Shown here in pieces: positions 7,878 to 16,568 of a stretch of 64,000 nucleotides of DNA. The stretch's first letter is position 1, and each line of letters opens with the position of its first letter. The position numbers and the translations under genes were made by a program. The stretch is from DASXMT01 sp963755985. GTDB taxonomy: Bacteria; Actinomycetota; Acidimicrobiia; Acidimicrobiales; RAAP-2. The DNA lies in contig CAVWLO010000003.1 in NCBI GenBank assembly GCA_963755985.1, positions 682,001 to 746,000 on the forward strand. The letters run 5' to 3'. Under the pieces are notes generated by a model. It saw nothing but the letters and a program-made list of their open reading frames with translations, was not told the origin of the DNA and ran no database searches.

Positions 7878-7883
7878 CGCGGC

Positions 7884-8678
7884 ATGACAGCCCCGAAACT
7901 CCTGGTCGTCGGCGGCGGCAAGATGGGATCGGCCATGGTGGCCGGAATGCTCGACGCCGGGTGGGCGGCGGCCGACGAACTGGCGGTGGCCGACCCCGAT
8001 GCCGGACAACGGGACCGGCTGTCCGAACGCCATCCGGGACTGACGGTCCTCGATGCTCCGGTCGACGCAGAGGGTGCACTCCTTGCCGTTAAACAAGACG
8101 CGGTCGACCAGGCGTGCCGGGCTCTCGGGGTCCTCGGGGTGCCCCGGGTGCTCTCGGTGGTGGCCGGCATCAACACGGCCCGGCTCGAATCTGTGCTTCC
8201 GCCGGGCACGGTGGTGGTGCGGGCCATACCGAACACCCCGTCGCTGGTGGGGGCCGGGGTGGCCGCCATGTCGGGCGGCGGCACCGCCATCGGCGCCGAC
8301 CTCGACTGGGCGGAGGGGATCCTCGCTGCAGTGGGCCAGGTCGTCCGCCTTCCCGAGCGTCACCTCGATGCGGTGACCGGCCTGTCGGGGTCCGGGCCGG
8401 CCTACGTCTTCTTGATGGCCGAGGCGATGATCGAGGCCGGGGTGGCGGCTGGCCTGCCCCGGGACATCAGCCGTGACCTGGTGGTCGGCACGCTCTCCGG
8501 CTCGGCGAAACTGCTGGTCGAGACGGGGGACGACCCCGCCGTGCTCCGGGCCGCGGTCACATCGCCCGGGGGCACCACCGCGGCAGGGCTCCGCACCCTC
8601 GAGCTCAAGGCCGTGCGCTCCGCCTTCATCGAGGCGGTGGCCGCCGCGGCCGAGCGGTCCCGACAGCTGGGTCGCTGA
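7884..8678 (+). CDS. proC: Pyrroline-5-carboxylate reductase
   Basis: A 264-residue enzyme, the usual ProC length. The Rossmann fold starts at once with LLVVGGGKMGSAMVAGML. VVRAIPNTPSLVGAGVAAMS and AVTGLSGSGPAYVFLMAEAM are the substrate and dimer motifs, and the C-terminus has the helix with SPGGTTAAGLRTLE. It reduces pyrroline-5-carboxylate to proline with NAD(P)H in the cytoplasm. It is followed by the excisionase-like HTH gene, the same order as Rv0500 and Rv0500A in mycobacteria. Confidence 0.93.
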   Translation: MTAPKLLVVGGGKMGSAMVAGMLDAGWAAADELAVADPDAGQRDRLSERHPGLTVLDAPVDAEGALLAVKQDAVDQACRALGVLGVPRVLSVVAGINTARLESVLPPGTVVVRAIPNTPSLVGAGVAAMSGGGTAIGADLDWAEGILAAVGQVVRLPERHLDAVTGLSGSGPAYVFLMAEAMIEAGVAAGLPRDISRDLVVGTLSGSAKLLVETGDDPAVLRAAVTSPGGTTAAGLRTLELKAVRSAFIEAVAAAAERSRQLGR

Positions 8679-8767
8679 CGTCCCGTTCCGGCACCGCTTC
8701 CAAATTCTCACTTTCCCCACCAACCACAGTGGCGTACAGTCGCCCCAGCGGAGGGAGTGAGACACCG

Positions 8768-8959
8768 ATGGAAGACAGCGCGAGCGCCCGGTTCTTGACC
8801 GTCACTGAGGTGGCGGCCAGTCTCCGGGTCTCCAATATGACCGTGTACCGGCTGATCAACGCGGGCGGCCTGCCCGCCGTGCGGATCGGCAAGTCGTTCC
8901 GGATACGAGTGGACGACCTCAACCGGTATTTGACCGGGCAGTACACAAAAGCCGGCTGA
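8768..8959 (+). CDS. Small excisionase-type (BldC/MerR-like) HTH protein
   Basis: A 63-residue protein that is almost entirely one winged-helix DNA-binding domain: FLTVTEVAASLRVSNMTVYR followed by LINAGGLPAVRIGKSFRI and a short C-terminal helix. The ATG at 8768 is preceded by GGAGGGAG; a GTG at 8729 would place that site inside the coding region and is less likely. It matches the small HTH protein found downstream of proC in many actinobacteria, which is chromosomal and conserved and so more likely a regulator than a phage excisionase. Its target is unknown. Confidence 0.85.
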   Translation: MEDSASARFLTVTEVAASLRVSNMTVYRLINAGGLPAVRIGKSFRIRVDDLNRYLTGQYTKAG

Positions 8960-9015
8960 TCCTGGCGGCGAGCAAAGACCCGACGGGTCCGGCGCCGAAC
9001 CCAGTCCCGCCTGGT

Positions 9016-9114
9016 CAGGACCTGACTGGGGTCCCGCCTGGTCTGGTCTCGCCTGGTCCGGCATCCAGCGCGATCTCGCCTGGTCCGGTTGCGCGTACGG
9101 TCCCGCGTGGTCCG
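9016..9114 (+). repeat. Degenerate array of CCGCCTGGTC-type units before the SAM-hydrolase gene
   Basis: About six imperfect copies of a 14-17 bp unit such as TCTCGCCTGGTCCGG lie between the small HTH gene and the conserved N-terminus of the next protein. The array occupies the place where the start codon of that gene should be. Confidence 0.6.
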
Positions 9115-9186
9115 GCGCCGAGCACGGGTCGGGAGCCGGCCGTCTACTTCCTGTCCGACTATGGGCTGGTCGACGAGTTCGCCGGT

Positions 9187-10095
9187 GTGGTCCATGCCGT
9201 CGTCCAGCGCCTGGCGCCAGGCGTGCCGGTCATCGACCTGACTCATCAGGTCCCCCCTTTCGACGTGGCCGCCGGCGCCAGGGTCCTGGAGCGTGCCCTT
9301 CCGCACCTGGGCCAGGGCGTGGTCCTCGCCGTCGTCGACCCCGGTGTCGGCTCCGATCGCCGGGGCGTGGCCGTCGAACTGGACACCGGGACCGGTCCGC
9401 GCTGGATGGTCGGCCCGGACAACGGTCTGCTGCTCCCTGCCGCCGGCCTCCTCAGGGGCCCCCGCCGAGCCGTCGTCCTCGACGGTGTCTCCACTTTCGA
9501 CGGCCGGGACGTCTTCGCCCCTGCCGCCGCCCATCTGGTCGGGGGCGGCCGACCCGAGGCCCTGGGCCGGGAGGCCGAGGTAGGCACGTTGGTGGCCCTA
9601 CCTGATCGCCGCCCCGAGGCCTCGGTAAGCGATGGTGTTGTGAGCACGTGGGTGACATGGGTGGACGGATACGGGAACGTCCAGCTTGCCGGCTCGTGCG
9701 GCAAGTGGGAGGAAGCGGGGGTTGTCCTTGGTACGACGGCGCTGATCGGGCTGCGCCCGTCGCCCGGCGGCGGTCGGGACAGCGCTCGCGAGGTGCCCGC
9801 TCAGCCGGTGCCGGCTCGGCCGATGCCTGCTGATCCGGTCCCCGATCGCCACGTGCCTGCTGACCCGGTCCCCGATCGCCACGTGCCTGCTGACCCGGTC
9901 CCCGCTCGCCGCGGTCCGGCTGGCCCGGTGCCCGCTCGGCGCGTGCCGGCCTTCTCATCGCTGGCCCCCGGCGAGTTCGGCCTGGTCGTCGACTCCAACG
10001 GTCACCACGCCCTCGTCCTTGACCGGGACTCGGCCGCATCGAGGTTGGGCGACCCCGTTCCCGGCACCAGGCTGTGGGTGCGCCTGGACGAGTGA
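9187..10095 (+). CDS. SAM hydrolase / SAM hydroxide adenosyltransferase family protein (DUF62)
   Basis: Recognised by VDPGVGSDRRGVAVEL (Asp and Arg of the active site), MVGPDNGLLLPA and FDGRDVFAPAAAHL. The family splits S-adenosylmethionine to adenosine and methionine. GTG 9187 is the first normal start, but the same frame upstream (9139-9186) encodes the conserved family N-terminus VYFLSDYGLVDEFAG, so the real start lies further left. No ATG, GTG or TTG exists in that frame back to about 8809. The C-terminal domain is split by about 50 residues of Pro-rich repeats (VPADPVPDRH). The usual His of the FHGRD motif is Asp here. The gene may be mis-assembled, shifted or using an unusual start. Confidence 0.75.
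   Translation: MVHAVVQRLAPGVPVIDLTHQVPPFDVAAGARVLERALPHLGQGVVLAVVDPGVGSDRRGVAVELDTGTGPRWMVGPDNGLLLPAAGLLRGPRRAVVLDGVSTFDGRDVFAPAAAHLVGGGRPEALGREAEVGTLVALPDRRPEASVSDGVVSTWVTWVDGYGNVQLAGSCGKWEEAGVVLGTTALIGLRPSPGGGRDSAREVPAQPVPARPMPADPVPDRHVPADPVPDRHVPADPVPARRGPAGPVPARRVPAFSSLAPGEFGLVVDSNGHHALVLDRDSAASRLGDPVPGTRLWVRLDE
9787..9958 (+). repeat. In-frame 30-bp tandem repeats inside the SAM-hydrolase gene
   Basis: Two exact 30-bp copies (9841-9900) beginning CCCGATCGCCACGTGCCTGC, flanked by degenerate copies. They encode VPADPVPDRH-type decapeptides inserted between two conserved strands of the C-terminal domain. Confidence 0.8.
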
Positions 10096-10155
10096 GCGTG
10101 GAATGACCGGGTACCGGACAACCGTCATCGTTTTCCATTCCCGGCGCACCCTCGG

Positions 10156-10161
10156 TACGAT
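10156..10161 (+). promoter_or_regulatory. Putative -10 element for rex
   Basis: GGTACGAT, with eight bases to a GTG at 10170. It predicts a leaderless start at 10170, which is out of frame with the main rex reading frame by one base. Confidence 0.5.
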
Positions 10162-10281
10162 CCGGCGCAGTGCCCAACCCCGTCGAGCCCTCCGCCCCGG
10201 CGCCGATCCCCGAGCGCGACGCCCCCCGGGGATGAGAGCCGGCCGGAGCCAAGCGGCGAGCGCCGGATCCCAGAGGCCACC

Positions 10282-10938
10282 GTGGTTCGCCTCCCCGTGT
10301 ATCAGCGGATCCTCGAGGAGCTCCTCCGTTCGGGGAACGCCACCGTGTCCTCGGAGCAACTGGCCGCCGCGGCACGGATTAACGCGGCCAAGGTGCGCAA
10401 GGACCTGTCGCTGCTCGGTTCGTTCGGGACTCGCGGATCGGGCTACGACGCCGCCTTCCTCATCGAGCAGATCGACCGGGAGCTCGGGCTCGACCAGGTG
10501 TGGCCGGTGGTCATCGCCGGGATCGGCAACCTGGGACGGGCTCTGGCCAACTCCCGGGGCTTTACCACGAGGGGGTTCACCGTCGCGGCCCTGCTCGACG
10601 TCGACCCCGCCGTGGTGGGGGAGCGGATCGGTGACGTCACCGTGCGCCACATCGACGAGCTCGAGGCGGTGGCCGCTGAGCGCAGCCTGTCCATCGGCGT
10701 CATCGCCACCCCTGGCTCCGCCGCCCAGCACGTCGGAGACCTACTAATCGGGGCGGGGGTCCGCTCACTTCTGAACTTTGCTCCCACCGTGCTGGCCGTC
10801 CCACCCGAGATCCTCCTGCGCTATGTGGACCTGTCCATCGAGCTCCAAGTCATGAGCTTCTACCAGGCCCGACTAGGCGCTACTCCGGCTGACCAGACCA
10901 TGCCTTCAATCCGTTCAATCGGGTTGACCGGGGCCTGA
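10282..10938 (+). CDS. rex: Redox-sensing transcriptional repressor Rex
   Basis: A 218-residue uninterrupted frame with the Rex winged helix (VSSEQLAAAARINAAKVRKD, LSLLGSFGTRGSGYD), the NADH-binding loop IAGIGNLGRALANS, and the C-terminal swapped helix VMSFYQARL. Rex senses the NADH/NAD ratio and represses respiratory genes. The same frame continues upstream of GTG 10282 with RRIPEATVV, a conserved part of the family N-terminus. A better start is GTG 10170, eight bases after TACGAT. Its frame joins this one perfectly if one C is removed from the CCCCCCGGGG run near 10210-10220, so a one-base indel is likely. The product probably regulates nuo, cytochrome or haem genes, although no operator was recognised here. 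Confidence 0.9.
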   Translation: MVRLPVYQRILEELLRSGNATVSSEQLAAAARINAAKVRKDLSLLGSFGTRGSGYDAAFLIEQIDRELGLDQVWPVVIAGIGNLGRALANSRGFTTRGFTVAALLDVDPAVVGERIGDVTVRHIDELEAVAAERSLSIGVIATPGSAAQHVGDLLIGAGVRSLLNFAPTVLAVPPEILLRYVDLSIELQVMSFYQARLGATPADQTMPSIRSIGLTGA

Positions 10939-11240
10939 GGGGCCGCCGCCTCGGTGATCAGAGGATTTGTGGCCAGGTCGGTCATCTGAGGGTTCTCGCC
11001 ACGCGTGCTTTCGGCGTGTGGGGCTCCTCGTACCGCAGGACGGGCGTCTGAGGCTGTCGACCACGCCTGGGACCGGCATGGGAGGGCCGCCCGGTAGCGC
11101 TCCGACCGGCATGTGAGTGGCGCCCGGTACCCTGGCGACTGGCGATTTGTGGCCGGGACCGGCATGCTTGAGGCTCGGTTGAGGTCCACCCGCCTGGGTG
11201 CCGGCGATACACCAAGCGACCAAGGGAGTCACCCACAGCA
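10939..11240. other. Gap before hemA with dispersed GACCGGCATG repeats
   Basis: No gene is supported. The block GACCGGCATG occurs three times (about 11072, 11109, 11158) and GATTTGTGGCC twice (about 10964 and 11142), so this is a degenerate repeat region. The last 20 bases hold the AAGGGAG ribosome binding site of hemA. Confidence 0.55.
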
Positions 11241-12524
11241 GTGTCCGTCGTCGTCGTAGGTATCGAGCAGCGCCAGGCCCCGCTCGACCTGCTCGAGCAG
11301 GTGGCGGTAGCCGAGAACGCCCTACCGAAGGCGCTCGGGATGCTGCACGACCGGTCCAACCTGTCCGAAGCGGTGGTTCTCTCGACCTGCCTGCGCACCG
11401 AGGTCTACGCCGTGGTCGAGCGCTTTCACGACGGGGTGGCCGAGCTCCAGGAGTTCTTCGCCGCCATCGCCGGCCAGCCCGTCGAGGCCCTGGCCGACCA
11501 CCTGATCACCCGGTTCGACGACGACGTGGCCGACCACCTGTTCACGGTTGCCTCCGGTCTCGACTCGGCTGTGCTGGGCGAATCCGAGGTCCTCGGCCAG
11601 GTCCGACGGGCCTGGGAGCAGGCACGCCGCGAGCGGGCCTCGGGCCCGGTGCTCAGCTCCTTGTTCCGCCACGCAGTCGAGACCGGGAAGCGGGTCCGGT
11701 CGGAGACGGCCATTGCCCGCGGCATCACCTCCCTGTCGAACGGGGCCGTGGCCATGGCCGCTAATCGCCGGGCGGGCGGCCTGACCGGCGCCCGGATCCT
11801 CGTGGTGGGGGCGGGGGAGATGGGTGAAGGGGTCATTCGGGCCATGGCCACGCACGATCCGGCCGAGCTCGTCGTGGCCAATCGCACCTCAGCTCGTGCT
11901 GCCGAGCTGGTCGCTGTGCTACCGGCTGAGCTCCGCTCCCGGAGCCGGGTGGGCTCGATGGCCACGGTCCCCGAGGCACTGGCCAAGGCCGATGTGGTGT
12001 TCACCTCGGTGGCCACCACGCACCCGATCGTGGAGATGTCCGTGCTCGACTCGGCCGTGGCCCGGCGTCAGGCCGGCGATCCGCTTCTGGTGGTGGACTT
12101 GGGCGTGCCCAGGAACGTGGAGCCTGCGGCAGCGGATCTGGCCGGTGTCACCCTCCTCGACATGGACGCCCTGAGGGCCGCAGTCGAAGGGGCGCTCTCC
12201 GGTCGCCAGGGCGAGGTGGCCCAGGCCAGGGCGATCGTGGTCGACCAGCTGGAGCGCTACCGGGTCGCGGCGCGAGCCCGGGGAGCGGCGCCGGTGGTGT
12301 CCGCCCTCCGCTCGCGCGCCGAAGAGGTGCGCCGCTCCGAGCTCGAGCGGCACCGATCCAAATTGGCTGAGCTGTCCGAGGAGCAGTGGGATCAGGTGGA
12401 CGCCGTGACCCGGGCCACGGTGGCCAAGCTGCTGCACGAGCCGACTGTGGCGGTGAAGGACGCCGCGGGCACCCCCCGGGGCGAGCGCCTGGTTGAGGCC
12501 CTCCGGGCCCTGTTCGACCTGTAG
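11241..12524 (+). CDS. hemA: Glutamyl-tRNA reductase
   Basis: A 427-residue enzyme of normal length. The catalytic Cys lies in VLSTCLRTEVYAVV; most bacteria have STCNR, so an Asn-to-Leu change is present. AVLGESEVLGQVRRAWEQA is the tRNA/glutamate loop, ILVVGAGEMGEGVIRAM the NADPH-binding loop, and the C-terminal dimerisation helix runs to the end. It reduces glutamyl-tRNA to glutamate-1-semialdehyde, the first committed step of haem synthesis in this pathway. GTG 11241 has AAGGGAG 12 bases upstream. It heads the hemA-hemC-cobA-hemD run; hemC begins five bases after its stop. Confidence 0.95.
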   Translation: MSVVVVGIEQRQAPLDLLEQVAVAENALPKALGMLHDRSNLSEAVVLSTCLRTEVYAVVERFHDGVAELQEFFAAIAGQPVEALADHLITRFDDDVADHLFTVASGLDSAVLGESEVLGQVRRAWEQARRERASGPVLSSLFRHAVETGKRVRSETAIARGITSLSNGAVAMAANRRAGGLTGARILVVGAGEMGEGVIRAMATHDPAELVVANRTSARAAELVAVLPAELRSRSRVGSMATVPEALAKADVVFTSVATTHPIVEMSVLDSAVARRQAGDPLLVVDLGVPRNVEPAAADLAGVTLLDMDALRAAVEGALSGRQGEVAQARAIVVDQLERYRVAARARGAAPVVSALRSRAEEVRRSELERHRSKLAELSEEQWDQVDAVTRATVAKLLHEPTVAVKDAAGTPRGERLVEALRALFDL

Positions 12525-12528
12525 CACC

Positions 12529-13622
12529 GTGCCTTCCCGGCCGCAGCTTCGGCTGGCCACACGCCGGTCCCCGTTGGCTCTCTGGCAGGCCCGACGGGTC
12601 GCCGAACTGGTGGCCGAGCGGTACCAGGGCGCCGAAGTCGCCCCGGAGGTGACGCTGGTCACCGTGGATACCGCGGGCGACAGGAACACCGATGTCCCAC
12701 TGCACTCCCTTGGCGGTCAGGGCGTCTTTGTAAAGGAGGTCCAGGCTGCCGTCCTCCGGGGCGAGGCCGACGCCGCGGTGCACTCGGCCAAGGACTTGCC
12801 GGCCGCGCTCGGCCTCTCGCCTGAAGGACTGGTCCTGGGCGCGTTCCCCGAACGGGCCGATCCCCGGGACCTCCTGGTCGGCCAGCACTTGGACGACCTA
12901 GCCGCCGGCTCCACCGTGGCCACCGGATCGGTGCGGCGACGCACACAACTGGCCAACCTCCGGCCCGATCTCACATTCGTGGACGTCCGTGGGAACCTTG
13001 GGACCCGGCTGGCCGCTGTCGGCCAGAACGGCCTGGTCGCCGTGGTGGTGGCCAAGGCGGGAGTGGACCGGTTGGGCTGGCAACCGCCTGACGGCATCCA
13101 CACCGAGGCGCTCGGCACGTTGCTGATGGTGCCCCAGGTCGGGCAGGGCGCGCTGGCTGTCGAGTGTCGGGCCGACGACGACCGTACGAGGGCTGCCCTG
13201 GCCGGCATCGACGACTCCGTCGTCCGCCTGGCGGTCACCGCCGAGCGCGCTTATCTGGCTGAGCTCGGGGGCAGCTGCACATTGCCGGTCGGCGCCTACG
13301 CTGAGGCGGCGTCCGGCGAGGAGTCGGAGGCGTCCGGCGAGGAGTCGGAGGCGTCCAGCGAGCAGTCGGAGGGGGTAGGGCCCGGCCAGAGCGGGCAGAG
13401 CGGCCAGAGCGGCCAGAGCGGGCAGGCTGGTCGTGGCCGCCTGCTGTTGACCGCCGTTCTGGCCAGCGAGGACGGTCGGGTGGTGCTGCGCCACTCGGCG
13501 CGGGGCGAGGATCCCGGGCAGCTGGGCCGGGACGTGGCCCGGACGTTGCTCGATGACTGCGGGGGCACCTCGCTCGGGCCCTGGGGCGACGGCGAGGGCA
13601 CCGGCACAGGGGGGCCGGCGTT

Positions 13623-13626
<4 letters not shown>
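12529..13626 (+). CDS. hemC: Porphobilinogen deaminase (hydroxymethylbilane synthase)
   Basis: A 365-residue protein from GTG 12529, longer than the usual 310-320. It has LRLATRRSPLALWQA at the N-terminus, VHSAKDLPAAL, TGSVRRRTQL, and LGGSCTLPVGAYA with the Cys that carries the dipyrromethane cofactor. It polymerises four porphobilinogens to hydroxymethylbilane. The extra length comes from about 40 residues of repeats (SGEESEA, then GQSGQSGQSG) inserted after AYAEA in the C-terminal domain, before RLLLTAVLASEDG resumes. The stop overlaps the cobA start in GTGA. Confidence 0.93.
13308..13430 (+). repeat. In-frame 21-bp and 9/18-bp repeats inside hemC
   Basis: Three copies of a 21-bp unit beginning GCGTCCGGCGAGGAGTCGGA are followed by a CAGAGCGGC-type 9-bp run. 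All changes keep the reading frame. Confidence 0.8.
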
Positions 13627-14563
<937 letters not shown>

Positions 14564-14567
<4 letters not shown>

Positions 14568-15400
14568 GCGAGGGCCCGGCAGCCCGGCCTCTCACCGGGA
14601 CAGCCGTGGTGGTCACCCGCACGCGGGCCCAGGCCTCATCGTTGGTGGACCGCCTCACTGGCGAAGGCGCCACCGTCGTCGAACTGCCCGTGATCGCCAT
14701 CGAGGATCCTGCTGATGGCGGGCGGGCCCTCAGGCGGGCGGCAAGTCGGGCCGCAGCCGGTGACTACGACTGGTTGGTGTTCACCTCGACCAACGCTGCC
14801 TCTCGGTTTCTGGCTGCGCTGGGCGACCGACCCGTTCTTGCGTCCAGCCAATGGGCTGCCGTCGGACCGGGCACGGCGGCAACGCTGCGTGGCAGAGGCC
14901 ATGCTCCGGACCTGATCCCTGCCACGTCGGTGGCCGAGGCGCTGGGCGACGCGTTCCCTGAAGCGCCAGCCAGGACGGAAGGGGATCCGGTGCCACGGGT
15001 CCTGTTCCCCCGGGCCGAGACCGTGTCAGGGGTGCTGGCCAGCGGTCTCCGGGCCAAGGGATGGGCGGTCGACGAGGTGGTCGCCTACCGGACGGTGGCA
15101 GGCACACCGGACCCCGGCGCGCTCGATGCGGCCGGACGCGCCGATGCAATCGCCTTCACCTCGTCGTCGACCGTTGCGCACACCGTGTCGCTGCTCGGGC
15201 TGGACCACGTCCCGTCGGTGGTGGCCAGCATCGGGCCCGTCACCTCGGCATCGGCGGTGGCCGCCGGGCTCTCGGTGACGGTGGAGGCGGTCGATCACAC
15301 TATCGACGGCCTGGTCGCCGCCATTCTCGATGCTCTTGGCCACGGTGGAGTCCCGGCGAGTGATGGGCGTCCGAGCCATTTGGGAGAGCCTGGTGGATGA
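14564..15400 (+). CDS. hemD: Uroporphyrinogen-III synthase
   Basis: A 278-residue protein of the HemD fold, which is poorly conserved in sequence. Supporting blocks are AVVVTRTRAQASSLVDRLTG, VELPVIAIEDPADGG, YDWLVFTSTNAASRF, VDEVVAYRTV and IAFTSSSTVAHTVSLL. It closes and inverts ring D of hydroxymethylbilane to give uroporphyrinogen III. GTG 14564 overlaps the stop of cobA. Its position between the methyltransferase and hemB matches mycobacterial Rv0510-Rv0512, where this domain is fused to the methyltransferase. Confidence 0.9.
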
Positions 15401-15516
15401 CCGGTGATGGGCGTAGTCGACCGGAGTGGGGACGTCGGGTCCGGGCAGGGACGACAGGCCGGACAGGGAACATGGGCCGGACAGGGACGACAGGTACCGG
15501 ATCCGTCGTCCTGCCG

Positions 15517-15522
15517 TAGGCT
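15517..15522 (+). promoter_or_regulatory. Putative -10 element for hemB
   Basis: GTAGGCT with eight bases from TAGGCT to the hemB GTG and no ribosome binding site between. It implies a separate, leaderless hemB-hemL transcript. Confidence 0.5.
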
Positions 15523-15530
15523 GTATTTCC

Positions 15531-16568
15531 GTGTCGCCCATCGATCCGAGCAATCCGAGGACGGCCTTGACCGTGCCGGCCTTCCCGGCCCGGCGTCTTC
15601 GGCGGCTCCGGAGGACCCCGGCTCTCCGGCGCCTCGTGGCCGAAGCGCGGCTCTGTGTCGACGACCTGGTCGCGCCGCTGTTCGTAGCTGACGGGCTCAT
15701 CGAGCCCCATCCCATCGCCTCGCTGCCCGGTGTGGTCCAGCACACGCTTGACAGCCTGGCCACCGAGGCGAAGAGGCTTGCCGGCCTGGGAGTGCCCGGG
15801 CTCATCCTGTTCGGGCTGCCGCGGCCGGAGGAAAAGGACGCGGTGGGCTCCCAGGCCTTCGACCCGAGCGGGATCGTCCAGCGCGGGCTGGCCGCGGTCC
15901 GAGAGGCGGTGGGCGATGCAGTGGTGCTTATCGCCGACTGCTGCCTTGACGAGTTCACCGATCATGGTCACTGCGGGATCGTCGACCCGGCCACCGGCGA
16001 CGTCGACAACGACGCCACCCTCCCCCTGTATGCCCAGACGGCTGTCTCTCAGGCCGCGGCTGGCGCCGATGTGATCGCTCCCAGCGGCATGATGGACGGG
16101 CAGGTGGCCGCCATCCGCGATGCCCTCGATCACGACGGTCGTGCTGACACGGCAATCCTGGCCTACGCGGCCAAGTACGCCTCTGCCCTCTACGGCCCTT
16201 TCCGAGAAGCGGTCGACGTGACCATTGCCGGCGGCGGAAACCGGAAGGGCTACCAGCAGGACCCACGAAACCGACGTGAGGCCATGGCCGAAGTCGCCCT
16301 CGACATTGCCGAGGGCGCCGACATAGTCATGGTCAAGCCGGCGCTCACCTACCTCGACGTCATCGCCGACGTCTCCGCCGCCGTCGACGTGCCGGTGGGC
16401 GCGTACCACGTCAGTGGGGAATACGCCATGATTCAGGCCGCGGCCGAACGGGGGTGGATCGATGGTCCGGCGGTGGCCCTCGAGCAGGTGACGGCGGTGA
16501 AGCGGGCGGGAGCGGACATCATTCTCACCTATTTCGCCGCGGAACTGGCTGAGGCCTTGGGTGGCTGA
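15531..16568 (+). CDS. hemB: Delta-aminolevulinic acid dehydratase (porphobilinogen synthase)
   Basis: A 345-residue enzyme from GTG 15531; an in-frame upstream start at 15426 would add a low-complexity leader and is rejected because of the TAGGCT element. The metal site is DCCLDEFTDHGHCG, the actinobacterial Cys/Asp/Cys version. The two active-site lysines are in ILAYAAKYAS and IVMVKPALTYLD. It condenses two aminolevulinates to porphobilinogen. Its last eight bases overlap hemL. Confidence 0.95.
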   Translation: MSPIDPSNPRTALTVPAFPARRLRRLRRTPALRRLVAEARLCVDDLVAPLFVADGLIEPHPIASLPGVVQHTLDSLATEAKRLAGLGVPGLILFGLPRPEEKDAVGSQAFDPSGIVQRGLAAVREAVGDAVVLIADCCLDEFTDHGHCGIVDPATGDVDNDATLPLYAQTAVSQAAAGADVIAPSGMMDGQVAAIRDALDHDGRADTAILAYAAKYASALYGPFREAVDVTIAGGGNRKGYQQDPRNRREAMAEVALDIAEGADIVMVKPALTYLDVIADVSAAVDVPVGAYHVSGEYAMIQAAAERGWIDGPAVALEQVTAVKRAGADIILTYFAAELAEALGG

